A stretch of DNA of 64,000 bases, from positions 142,808,457 to 142,872,456 of the forward strand of contig CM056994.1 of the NCBI GenBank assembly GCA_029891345.1, written 5' to 3'. The position numbers and the translations under genes were made by a program. A model generated the notes under the pieces. That model made no database searches. It was not told where the DNA came from and saw only the letters and a program-made list of their open reading frames with translations. Shown piece after piece: positions 1 to 10,959 of this stretch; positions within the stretch are counted from its first letter, which is position 1; each line of letters begins with the position of its first letter. The DNA is from Dryococelus australis. Taxonomy: Eukaryota; Arthropoda; Insecta; Phasmatodea; Phasmatidae.

Positions 1-707
1 GTTTCCAAAGTAGTGTATTTGGGTACTATCCCAAGTACCTTGGCCCACAGAATAGTTTTAGAAACTAATTAATGGATAAAAAAAAACAAATATTTTTATT
101 AAAATTTATTTACTTCTAAAATCAGTCCTCAAAAGTTCCTGTTAACCGTTTTTTCGTAAATATTATAGCAATATATAATAATAAAAAACCTGATCACAAA
201 TTATATACCGTCCTTAAAATTAAATTAATATATTGCAATGTTTGTATACAATATGAGTATAATACACTAAATATGTAAGATAGTTTTTTGTCATAGTTAA
301 ATAATTTTGGTATCTTGTACTTCTTTATACGCAAGTAAGAAATTATTTTTCATGTATAACATTAAAGTCTGAGATTTCTGACTTAATGCATTGTAAAGCC
401 TATGATCTGATTACACAAAATTGTTTAGTTGAGAACACAGAGAAAGCCTTAAGTTTGTACACTACAACTGATGTAAACTTGTCTATTAAAAAGGTTTCAT
501 GCGCAGATGTTAGTACATAAGGTAAATACATATATAAAAAAGGCACTATCTACCTTATACCAAATGATTTTTCTTATACAAATTGATGAGAAAAAACATA
601 TAGAAATAGAGTGTCCCACAATAGCGTAAACCTCTACCTTCATGGAAAATAGGCAGAATCGAGTGAAGTGGAGAGTTTTAGGTAGCTGTTAACAGCAAGA
701 TTATTTT
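1..707. other. AT-rich intergenic DNA
   Basis: I see no coding frame of note, no RNA gene and no repeat structure. Short A and T runs dominate. Confidence 0.6.
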
Positions 708-920
708 GGCTGATAACACAGTGGAACGGGATGGGAATGGAGCAGTGCCGAGGTTCAAGGGCATGGTAAACGGGAGATACCTTAGAAAACCCGCACACCA
801 GGAGCATCGTCAGGCACGATTCCCAGGTGAGAAAATATGGAGTAACCCCACCGGAAATCGAGCCCCGTTCACATTGATAGGAGGCGAAGGCTCCAGCCGC
901 TGTTCCATCACGGCCCCGAG
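708..920 (-). mobile_element. tRNA-derived SINE, copy 1
   Basis: Read on the minus strand from 920, this starts with a tRNA-like head: an A-box-like stretch, a segment close to the tRNA-Gly anticodon arm (CCTTCGCCTCC), and a B box (GGCTCGATTTCC). An unrelated body follows, with the signature GCGGGTTTTCT. The same order and wording recur at 19992-20197, also on the minus strand, so this is a dispersed family and not a functional tRNA. The two copies differ at many positions and are therefore old. An open frame covers the segment on the plus strand but has no recognisable domain; I treat it as chance reading of a SINE. Confidence 0.7.
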
Positions 921-3370
921 AATTGTTTTATCCAAAAATGTTACAGAATCAGATCATAAAGAGATTAGTAATGATATTTGGTAGATTTCTCCCGTTGTCG
1001 CTTAACCATCTAATTAATGTTTAATCATACCAACCATACCTACCACTGGCAAAAAATGTCATATCTATTAGATGTTAAGAACATAATCAACTTTTTAAAG
1101 CCATGAATGAAACATATCACCTGTAAGGAAATGATACATTAAAACGTATAAAATAAATATAAATAATTGACACATATTTACTATTTATTTGTAGTCTTCA
1201 TTTACATGCTCGTTACGAAGAAAAGTAAATAATATTCAGGAATTATCTCAGATTTTTCATTAATTTTTTAATAAGCAACAGATTTTAAGAGATTACGAAA
1301 TAATAACAATTTTCTGGTTTGTCTGTAATAGACAGTAAAAAACGTTTTACATTATGAAAGCTAAAGACATCAGGTGGTATTGTGGAACGCTATACAAAAT
1401 CGACGAGTAATCTCGACAAATCTGTCCGGAACTTCTCTTTGTTTCACATGAATGTTGCGCAGTCAATTAAAAAACCGCTGTTGCTGCGATTTTGGGAATT
1501 GTTTTTTTCCCTTCACTGTTTTACAGTTGTCGCATCTGTCCTGTCTATTCAGCAAAGTTTTTTGCTCCCTCATTAATCACCATTTCCTGTCCCTGTCTGC
1601 AGCAAAAGTTTTTTTTTCCCCTGGGAAAATTCTTTCGTCTGGCAATCGTCGGCAACGGGAAGAGAAAAAGATTTTCCACCTCTAATTGCATTAAGAACCT
1701 TTTGAAGAAGCACTTGGGCACACACAGATTTCATCAGAAAAATGAGATTCGAAAATTTTCATCTGTATCAACTTTAAGGTACAGCTCATTACGTCGCTTA
1801 AACTTCAAAGGGCCAAAAATTAAATATAACTACTTCGCTGAGTCGTGTCCAATGGACTATGTACCATTATTCAGCTGCTTCGCCCATACATCCTAACATA
1901 CGTACATTCGTAAACCAATAAATGTAAATTATTTGAGTGGAAATGAATGAGCGTTCATACTTGTGAAAAGTACACTGCAGGGAAGAAAAGGGTTCCAAAT
2001 TTTGACAAGCTATCCGGCCCTCAATCAAAATTATCTAAATGTAAACATTAAAAATTATGATAGTGATGCTTTTGTAAACTTTATAAAATATTTTTCCTTC
2101 CTTCTAGTTGATATTGCGTTTATTTCATATGTTATTAACGTTGTAGATGGCCGAATTATTTGATTAATAGTTTGCTGGTCGTAAAAATATACTAACCAGG
2201 ATTTTGAGGTTACTGTGTGATATATAACTAATGGGACAAAGCTTTAAATAAAAATTTATTTGAATTCCTAGAAGCAAGTAGGAAATAAAACTGCTATTTT
2301 ACTGAGGCAAATTTTATTATGCTACATATATAATATATAAATTGTTTGCTGTGTACGATTCTTTGGTTCATTCATTGTTTCACATGTTCGGGATTGCTTT
2401 GTTGCCAAAATATAACGTGTAATGCACCATACCAGAGAGATTTTATCAAAACAATGCTAAAATATATTTAAAGTTTCATAACTATAACCGCATTAAATAG
2501 GGGCTGTGTTCGTAACTTCTTGTTACCACATGTGATGTTACATTTTTGGCCGTACTGATATACGTATGTATTTTAATAATTTTGCGAAACATTGCTATTC
2601 CTCTGATAATTGTTACACCACTGATGTTGCTTTCCAAGCGTCATTGTCTCCAGACAGAGTATGTATTACTATTGCGGAAAAAAGCCTATAGATCTAAGCA
2701 AACAGGTGAGTTCAGAAACCTGTATGTACGAATGGCATTTTCTCTCACAAAATTGAATAGGATCATTATTTTTAATATATGTTCTAGAATAAGCAGCACA
2801 AATACACTGTTGATTGTTGAAATTACAACAGCAATAAGAACGCATCTGACGAACCCCACATTAAGTTAATACATGTAGAGAAGTAGAATAACGATGAAAT
2901 TAGTTGTTGAGTCGAGCGGCACAGATCGTGAATGAATAGCGAAACTGATTAGCGTTTATAAGTAGATATCGGGAAGCCACTGGGATGTAGTGATATAATG
3001 TTTCTCCGCACTTCGTGTGCATACACTGAGTAAGCATGCAGCGTCAAACAACACAACAATACGAACAGGTTTCCGCCTTTGACCGCAGGAGAACTGCTGC
3101 CTCTAGAGATTATTGACTATCCAAGCGCTAGGTTGGTTTTCTCTCCTGAAGAATTCCAAACACAGTAAAGCGAATATGAGATGAGTGGTTCGAGTTAGGA
3201 TAGGCTGAGCGACGTGCGGCCTGCTAACTGCCGCGTCGCACAAACGAACGCGAGGACAGACTTCTGGTGTGCATGGCAATTCCAGACCCTGCAGCCACAT
3301 CAAATATACTCGCTAAAGAATTCAGGCACGAAGTACATAAATGTGTGTCCGGACGCGCGGTTCGTTGCCG
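921..3370. other. Gene-poor AT-rich DNA
   Basis: Several open frames of 60-134 codons occur, for example 1492-1896 and 2546-2869. Their composition (Phe, Ser, Cys, Leu from pyrimidine runs) and lack of motifs give no support for genes. A GC-richer patch lies at about 3050-3370. Confidence 0.5.
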
Positions 3371-3806
3371 TGAGCCGCCCTCTACCCCAGCAGATTTCAG
3401 GTTCCTCAATGCTACCTCACTGTGCCCAATAAACACATAATCCACTCCCACACATAACGGTAATTAAATTGGGAAGCTCGTCTTATAAAAAATGGTTATT
3501 ACTTTGGCTTCTGGCAAATTAAAAAAAAAACTAATCATCAGCCTTAAGTACGTGACACTCAGTATAATTATTCTCAAACTACAATGATGATGAAAAACCA
3601 ACTACTATTAATGTAAACGTTAATATTCATTTCAATTCCAGCGCAGTTTTATTAAATAAATATATATATTGCGTTCCGTTACACACGAAATCAGTACAGT
3701 TCGCTGCACACCGTATAAATATACGTATAAATAAATATGGGCCACTATGCCTTTCACTTGATATGGGCAAAGTTTAAAAAAAATGTGCATAAAAAGTATT
3801 TCACAC
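3371..3806 (-). repeat. Inverted repeat, copy A
   Basis: Its reverse complement matches 7332-7755 almost end to end. Shared landmarks are GGGGTAGAGGGCGGCTCA, a GACGAGCTTCC block, an A-rich run, CAGTACAGTTCRC and GGGCCACTATG. The similarity is clear but full of small indels. The pair flanks the minus-strand gypsy pol relic. Whether it is a separate dispersed element or a rearranged part of a retroelement cannot be told here. Confidence 0.7.
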
Positions 3807-4176
3807 CACATTAAAACATGTTTTGCATAAAAAATATTTAGGCCCAAGCAGTGTACTTTCGTAATCTGTAGAGTACAATTGAAGACTGAGGAAAGGAACT
3901 GAAGCTCTACACGCACGCACCATCGTGAAAAATGCATACACTGGAACAGTTTTCTGTTACAGGTTGTATCCGCCCGCGGACCTCGAGCATACAAAAATGT
4001 ACCAACTCGTACATGCATTCATCGATGGAAGAATTTCAGCAAATTGGTTCACCACGCTAACATACACGTTAGGGCTTTTAGCCCCAGCTGGAACAAGCTC
4101 ACCCGCTGCTCGCCAGCCGCGACGTGTACACACAGCAGTCACAGCTGACCAGGGCTCGGCGTTTCTGCCCGCCGCG

Positions 4177-4210
<34 letters not shown>

Positions 4211-4782
4211 CTACTCCAAGAAATTGCACTCGTTTATCCATGTCTCGTTAGCGGCGGTCTCAAACCAACACTGGTTTATTTCTTACGCGTGTGGAAATTT
4301 CAGCAAACAAGTGCGGCGGTGGCGGATTTGGATAGCGAAAACTACTGTAAAAACTCCGTGTTATTTTCAGCATATTAATTAAACGGTCCGTTCACTGTCA
4401 CATATTAACGATTCCAAACACAAATCGTTACAAGGTAACCGCCTGATCACAGTTCGCCACAAGTATGAGACACACTCCTAGCCACCATGTTTTACTGCCC
4501 CGACATACACGTCGCTACATGCGTGTTACTTCTCTGACCACGGACAACCACAAATCCCCCCTCCCCAACTCTTCAATTCCCAGGAATTACTCGTAACACA
4601 CTGATCGCCTCACGGCAAGCAGCAATTCCTCTAACATATATTAAACATATACTCGTTTCATTATATAAAGATAAATAAATTATACCAACTCAATATGTAT
4701 ACCAAGAGAAATAAAAATAGTAAAATGCATGTAATACAATAATAATAGATAACTAGGCCGGCTTATTAAAAAAATTAATATC
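3807..4782. other. No gene seen
   Basis: A GC-richer patch around 4030-4260 contains the CA microsatellite at 4179-4208. No coding motif was found. Confidence 0.5.
4179..4208. repeat. (CA)n microsatellite
   Basis: About 14 uninterrupted AC units, directly visible. Confidence 0.95.
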
Positions 4783-4880
4783 CTAAAATATGGTTACTGA
4801 GCACCAGTAAATTTGTTCCTGCAAACCTTGCAGAAAAAGCACCAGGCGCAAAAAACCCTGTGACGACAGAGTCTTCACAA
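4783..4880 (+). repeat. 98 bp dispersed direct repeat, copy A
   Basis: It matches 8620-8717 in the same orientation: AAAATATKGTTACYRAGC, then a CCAGTAAATTT block, then GACGACAGAGTC. Both copies can be read in one frame as similar short peptides (LLSTSKF here, LLPSASKF in the other). It may be a scrap of the gag-like sequence seen at 8160-8630. Confidence 0.6.
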
Positions 4881-5329
4881 TAACACCCTTTAAAAAAATG
4901 GTGGCATCCAACCACGTCACAAGTTCATAAACCTCATCAAAAGCCAACTGACCAACTCACTGCAGAAATAATGACTTTTATAACCATACACAAAACATTT
5001 AACACTTATTACACACGAACATATACAAGAATTAATAAAAGGATAAGAACAGATTTAGACTAGAGGTGAAATATCTTATACACACAGCTAAGAATATCAA
5101 ATTTCATTAGAAAATAAACACATCCCAGTTCTCATTCCAGAAAACACAGTGTGGCCTCATCTATGTCACAATCTTGATTTTACTCTGAACTGAATTTGAG
5201 CGAGGTTAGCTTTCTTTATTACAAAATCATTGGCTAGATCACCCAACAACACAGTAACCGGGCCTATAAACGAAAAATCTTAAAAGGCTCGAGATAAGGG
5301 ATACCTTATTTGATCGAAAAATGGTCCAC

Positions 5330-7335
5330 CTACTAATTTTGGACATAATGGTGACAAGCTACGCATTCACTAACTTTAAAAGTGTTCTTGGCACTGGCAT
5401 CAGTATATTGTTTGGCATTGCCTTTTTAACTTTATCCAGATTCGAACAACTGTCTTTCCAAATATCCTCAAATTCCTTATTAAAGTTAATCTCCATTGCC
5501 TGTGGGGGAATACACCATACGTTTAACAGAGGAACAGGTAGTTCACGACCGAAAAAAACTTAACACGACGGAAACCCTGTGCCATTGCGCGGGACAGAGT
5601 TGAAAGCAAAACTGAACTCGGGGATGTTTTTATCCCAACTTCATTGGTCATCGCTATGAAAAATACTGAGCTCTATTTTGACGTTCTTGTTTACACATTA
5701 CACAATATTGGGGCAAGGATAATAAGGGCTTGTATTGATATGTTTTACGCCCCATTCAAAAACTTATCATTAATTATGGGATAGTTAAAATAACTCGCAT
5801 TATCAGTCATTAATTGCTCTAGGCCCCTAATATTTGCCATACTTTGCTAACTGAAGCATTAGCAATATTTACCGCCTTCATGTCCCGCAACGGGATCATA
5901 AAAGTGAACTTACTAAAACCATCCACCAGTGTTAAAATACAACTATTACCGTCTCTGGACCGCGCCAGTTGGCCAAGCATATCAGTAAACACTTTATCCC
6001 AAGGTCTGGTGGTTAATTTTACAGAATAGGGGCCTACTTTACTATTAATGGGTTGCTTGGCCAATCGGCATTACCTACACTCCTTCACAAATCATTATAC
6101 CGGGCCATATCTGGCCAAATGTATTCCCTCTTGAACATTGCTGTAGTTTTCTTTTTTCCCTTATTTCCCCCTCTTGTTGGACTATGAAAATATTTCAAAA
6201 TTAGGTCTCTATCTTTTAAAGGCACCAACAGCTTTTTATTTTGTAAATTGTCGACAAAATTAATTAATTTGTTATCGACACGGTATTTCGAGGCATCACC
6301 TCACGCAACATGTTTCGTTATTTTTACAATACTTCATGTTATCGCAGCCACTTATGGAAATCAGTAAATATTTCTGGCATTGTTCGGATTAATATAGAGA
6401 ACTGGTCACATTTCCTATTCTCGTAGGCCCCAATCACTTCAGGAACAGTTGGAACACTTTCATACTCCGTATTACCATACATCCAGGATAAACAATCAGC
6501 TATCACATTGTCCCTTCTGTTTATATGCACAATATTAAATCAAAAATTATCAAGGCGGGCAAATCAACGCCCAATCTTCCCCACTTGGTTGGGATGTGAG
6601 TAGAGCTTAGTTAGGGTTTGATTGTCTGTGTGTAAGTCAAATTCTTGGTGTTTCACGTAAGTCCCAAATTTTTCCACATCCCAGACGCAGGCGAGAGCTT
6701 CTTTCTCGGACGCACTCAAATGCTGTTCATTGTTATTTAAAGTTCTGCCGGCAAAGGCCATGGGCCTCAGCCCCTGTCCACAATCTTGCAATAAAACCTC
6801 TTATAAAGCCAATACCGAAGCATATACTTACAAGACAAATTTCTTAGAGAAATCCGGTAACGCCAAAACAGGAGGGTGGGAAATAGCATATTTCGAGTCA
6901 TTAAGCACCCTCTCCTACGATTCAGTCTAAACAAAAGGAACGTCCTTCTTTCTTAACTGATTACGGGATCACACAATTCAGCGTAGTTTTCAATCAATCT
7001 TGAAATATAACCTAACATTCCTAAGAAACGCATGATACCTTGAAAATTTTTAGGGCGCGGGAAATTCCCTATAGGGGCTATCTTGTCAGGATCCAGGGTT
7101 AATTTTCTTTCTGACGTAAAAAAACCTAGGAATTTAATTTCTTATTTTCCCCACGTCACCTTCTCGGGATTGATGGTAAATCCTAGTTCCCTTAACTTCC
7201 TCAAAACCAACTCTATGTGCTCTAAGTTTTCTTCCGCATTTCTAGAATAAATACATACATCATCCAAAATAAGATCAAAAATTTAAAGTTACATTCCTCA
7301 GTAGCCTTTCGTAAAGTCCGCAATAAAAACTGTGT
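5330..7335 (-). pseudogene. Ty3/gypsy pol relic (RT, RNase H, integrase)
   Basis: This is a decayed LTR-retrotransposon polymerase read right to left. The reverse transcriptase is cut off at its right end near 7335. It keeps the palm motif as ILDD at 7259-7267, where the usual form is Y-x-D-D, followed by the typical EENLEHIELVL helix. The connection (FLGMLGYISRLIENYAEL, about 6970-7030) leads to a gypsy-type RNase H with SEKEALACVWDVEKF, the HTDN motif and VIADCLS (6470-6791). The integrase follows: a WPDM zinc-domain remnant, the core FTDMLG and LMTDNASYF carrying two of the DDE acidic residues, INTSPYYP, and a C-terminal FGRELPVPL. Stops and frameshifts are scattered throughout, so it is dead. 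No PPT, primer site or clean LTR was recognised. The family assignment is secure; the subfamily is not. Confidence 0.88.
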
Positions 7336-7755
7336 GAAATAATTTTTATTCATATTTTTTTTAAACCTTTCCCATATCGAGTGAAAAGCATAGTGGCCCA
7401 TATTTATATGTACGTATTTTTATACGGTGTGCGGTGAACTGTACTGATTTCGTGTGTAACCAAAAGCAATAGATATTTATTCAACAAAACTGAACTCGAA
7501 TTCAAATGAATGTTGTATACATTTGCAGTAGTTCGCTTTTCCTCATCATTGTAGCTTGAGAATAATTGTACTGAGTGTTACCTACTTAAGGCTAATAATA
7601 ATTTTTTTTTAATTGGCCTGAAGCCAAAGCAATAAATATTTTTATAAGACGAGCTTCCTAGTTACCCTGATGTGTGGGAGTTGGTTATGGGATTTTTGGC
7701 AACAGTGAGGTAGCATTGAGTAACTTGAAACCCACTGGGGTAGAGGGCGGCTCAA
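7332..7755 (+). repeat. Inverted repeat, copy B
   Basis: Partner of 3371-3806 in the opposite orientation. The match to copy A begins exactly where the readable reverse transcriptase stops, in the shared GTGTGA, so this junction marks an old insertion or recombination breakpoint in the gypsy relic. Confidence 0.7.
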
Positions 7756-8159
7756 TCCGGCGCCACTCTGCTGTTAAACTTAGTGCTTTTTTGGCCAAAT
7801 TCATTAGTTTTTAGCGCTTTTGTACGTGGTCGCAATTACCTCATGGGTTTATCTTGTATTTAAGTCCACGTTGCTGGCAAAATCTGAAATCCGCAAATGG
7901 CGAAACATAGGACTTCAATAGTGTAGACGATTTGCGCAAATGCATGGTAAGCTTGGTACGAGCAGGTGGCAAATGTTTATAACCAGGACCTAGTGAGGCG
8001 GGTCAAATGGGAAATGAATATATTTTGTGGCCTATTGCCCATTCTTCCTTAAATACTATAAGTGAATTAAACAATTGTAATATACACAATAATTTTCCGT
8101 TTTGCCTACGCAATTGACAATGTTCACAGAAAGAAATTTTTTTTAATGATTTAATATTT

Positions 8160-8630
8160 ATGCAAACAGTTGTAAGTAAGAGTTCTGGTATGGTGTCAGA
8201 AATTTTGCTGTCAGCCATAGAAAAAGGGGAAGAATGCTGCACGGTGAAAGAACGTTTATGGGATGGGTTGTGTCCGAAAAGGGAGAAGGAAGAGCTGATA
8301 AAGAAATTTGTATACCATTTGCAAAAAAATGGTGATACCATTTTAGTTTTTTTTAAATATGTCAGTGAATTTACTGCGGTCTTTAATATTTATCTTGAAG
8401 AGGAACACTTAGTTACTACGGAAATTGAAAATTTATTGCCACAGGTGTGTATGAAGAGTGTAGGTTATAAACTTCCAGCGTCTCTGTAGCAGCTATGCAG
8501 GTGGGCGATAAATGTTGAAAATTGCTTATTTGTTACAAAACTGTAAGGTCAAGAACATAATTGTGTACAAATAAGGGAGCAAAGTGGTCAGGAAAATGAT
8601 AGTGAAAGGGCAACGAACAGTTGTAAAATA
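8160..8630 (+). pseudogene. Gag-like open frame, possibly LTR retrotransposon
   Basis: A 109-codon frame (8160-8489) has a charged, helix-rich composition unlike its surroundings. Its part around REKEELIKKFVYHLQKNGD and FFKYVSEFTAVFNIYLEEEHL resembles the capsid region of Ty3/gypsy gag, where an arginine-rich helix and a Q-x-G-(D/E) turn precede a long helix. Past the stop the same frame continues as CRWAINVENCLFV. It lies on the strand opposite to the neighbouring pol relic, so it is not simply the gag of that copy. No zinc knuckle was found. The assignment rests on a general pattern only; it could be another gene scrap. Confidence 0.35.
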
Positions 8631-8717
8631 TTGTTACCAAGCGCCAGTAAATTTCTTACTGCCAGCCTTGCACCAAACCACCAGGTTTAAAAAGCCCAGT
8701 CACGACACAGAGTCGCC
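8620..8717 (+). repeat. 98 bp dispersed direct repeat, copy B
   Basis: Same-orientation partner of 4783-4880, lying directly downstream of the gag-like frame. Confidence 0.6.
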
Positions 8718-9184
8718 ACAGCCGTCTGAAGCGTTAAGGCATCTTGTACAGGCGCTCATTCCTGTGGCCCTGACTGACCGCTCACCAGAGGCGACTTCGG
8801 CAGCAATGGTGTGTTGTGCCTGGAGGGACGATTCGCATGCCATTATCTTCTCCGAAGAATACCGCTTCTGACTGCAGCACCACGATAGTCGCATCTGTCT
8901 CTGGCGGCATTGTGATGCACGCTTGGCCGAGTCCTGCATTCATACCAGTCTAGCAGCAGGGAGAGCATGGTTGTGATTTTGGCCCGTCATAGGTGTTACA
9001 TGTCATTGTTGTGATGCTTCATGTGAAAAAGCGAGCATGGATCAAATTTAAGCACATCGTTGGGCGTCATAGCTTCGGCGCGCCCATCATTCTTGTGTCG
9101 CCGTAGATTATCTATCATGACCGTCGTCAAAAGGCTTGGACGTGGCAGAACTGAAGTTAGGTTGCAGTTATAAGTGCGATTAAT
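8718..9184. other. No gene seen
   Basis: A moderately GC-rich patch (8690-8960) carries overlapping short frames on both strands, with no motif in any. Confidence 0.45.
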
Positions 9185-9697
9185 TCATATTTTCAGATTT
9201 ATGAAAATTATTTTGTGGTCAAAAATAACAGAATTAAAAGAAATTTTGCGAAAGGCGTTTTTGACAAATGGATCAGTTAAACAGTATGTTAAAAAGGCCA
9301 TGAAATATGTTTAAAAATTACCATTAAACAACATGTATCAAGTGAAATAAACAGAGAATAAGCTAATAAAACCAATACAAAATACTTCCTAAATGGTGGT
9401 TCATCTTTCAAAACGCCATTCTATGAAGTAATATGAACCCTCAGCGGTTCATTCAGTTTTCGCATCTTTCATTTTGTTTTCATGTAATTGTCACAGCGCC
9501 CTGTTTGAAGGGTTAAACTGCATACGATGTGATGGACAGAGTTCATTTATATTTACTATTCGTTTTAACAACCCTAATGGTACCAATTAAACAAAAAACG
9601 AAAAGGAAGAGCATACAAATTAAATCTTCTCGATTTCGCGGCGAACCTATAAGTCCGATACATTTCTCTCAATCTTTTTACTTGGCATTGTAGTGCA
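9185..9697 (+). mobile_element. TIR element, left part, split by a LINE
   Basis: This aligns with the interior of the element at 27566-28667. Shared landmarks are GATCAGTTAAAC, TACAAAATACTT, TCTTTCAAAACGCCATT, GTAATATGAAC, the CTGTTTGAAGG block, TATTCGTTTTAAC and, at the right edge, ACTTGGC with GTAGT. The outer left terminus is not recognisable here. Similarity stops near 9697 and resumes at about 14371, bracketing the LINE. Confidence 0.7.
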
Positions 9698-9788
9698 GAT
9701 TGAATTATCTCTTGGGATTCCGAAATGCGCAGGCGTATAGTGCACACCATTACGTCGATAAAAGTGAGTTCCTTCCGCGCCGCGTAAA

Positions 9789-10638
9789 TTGACAGTTACA
9801 AAAAGGCCTAGCCTTAGTGAGGTGATAATACAACAATCTTCCACGTCATTTTCCGACATGGAGTCACGCCAGCCAACCACTCGAATGTTCACACTTCGAG
9901 TGAAGTGCTGCACGAAACCCCTAGCTATGGACGTACACTATTGGCTAGACGAGACACTATGCATAAGAGAATATGAACTGGTTGCTTTCCCAGATGGATG
10001 GTCTCCAATGATGCATCTTCATCAAGATGACATCGGTGCTACATTGTGAACGCATCATGCGACTGACAGCTGCTACGTCGCAGATTCGCCACGTCTACAG
10101 TTAAGTCTATCAGGGCCGACATAGACATTGAGATCGACCACCTTAAAATTGTATGGGTTAAAAACGTTCCTGTAGAAGTTAAGAGCGAATATATGTTGCA
10201 CTCCTTATAGCATTACGGTGAAATCATGTCATTAACATCGAAATTTGGTCTGATAATTGTAAATTCAAAGTAATAACAGGGGTACGAATTTTCAAAATTA
10301 CACTTACCAAAGACATAACATCCATGCTATCAGTAGAAGAAAACATGGGAGTCGCCGTGTATGACTGTCAACCATAGTCATGCAGTGTTTGTAACGAAGC
10401 GGGACACATGCGTGTCAACTGCCCTACTTTACTGCGGGGTGCCACTCCGGCCACTCGGACCTGCGCGCAGACACTCGCGGCCAGTCAACACACTGTGACA
10501 ACTGCCGGCAAGACGGACACAACAGACATTCGCGCTCCAGCGGGAAGCCACAGTTCTGTTTCCGAACCATCGGTACAGACCCCAATACATGATGATACAG
10601 TAGATGGTTTGGAGACGTTAGTTTCGCTTTCGTAACAT
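9789..10638 (+). pseudogene. LINE ORF1, gag-like with CCHC knuckle
   Basis: This is the RNA-binding ORF1 protein of the LINE, broken by stops and at least one frameshift. The first open piece (9789-10049) has no hallmark. The middle reads VKNVPVEVKSEYM, a HYGE turn and GVRIFKITLTKDI, which is the RRM-like fold region common in ORF1p of I/Jockey-type elements. The zinc knuckle C-x2-C-x4-H-x4-C is intact at 10381-10422 (CSVCNEAGHMRVNC). A Ser/Thr/Pro-rich tail ends at the stop near 10635. In living elements this protein coats the LINE RNA and assists target-primed reverse transcription. Confidence 0.75.
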
Positions 10639-10959
10639 ACATCGCCAGAGACATCCATTGTACCGCAAACCTCCCTACTGAGAAATGTCTCTACTGGGAT
10701 AGACAATTTTTTGGCACGTCCACAAGCGTAGAACTGCTTGACCATGAGCATAAGGAAAAGAAGCCCCGCCATAAAAGCCGAAGCCCACGACGAAATGTAA
10801 ACGTTCCGGAAAGCCCACAATTGCAACTCGCACATTCACTGGCGATTGCTACACAAGTAATTTAAAAAATGAAATGCCACGTCACATGGTACGCCCATAA
10901 CAGAGGGCTGATACTTTGCATCGCAGTGTGTGTTCTCCATTATGGCTAGTGTGATCACG

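Noticed and set aside
1492-1896. 134-codon frame
   Set aside because: Composition follows pyrimidine runs and two other frames overlap it. No domain motif.
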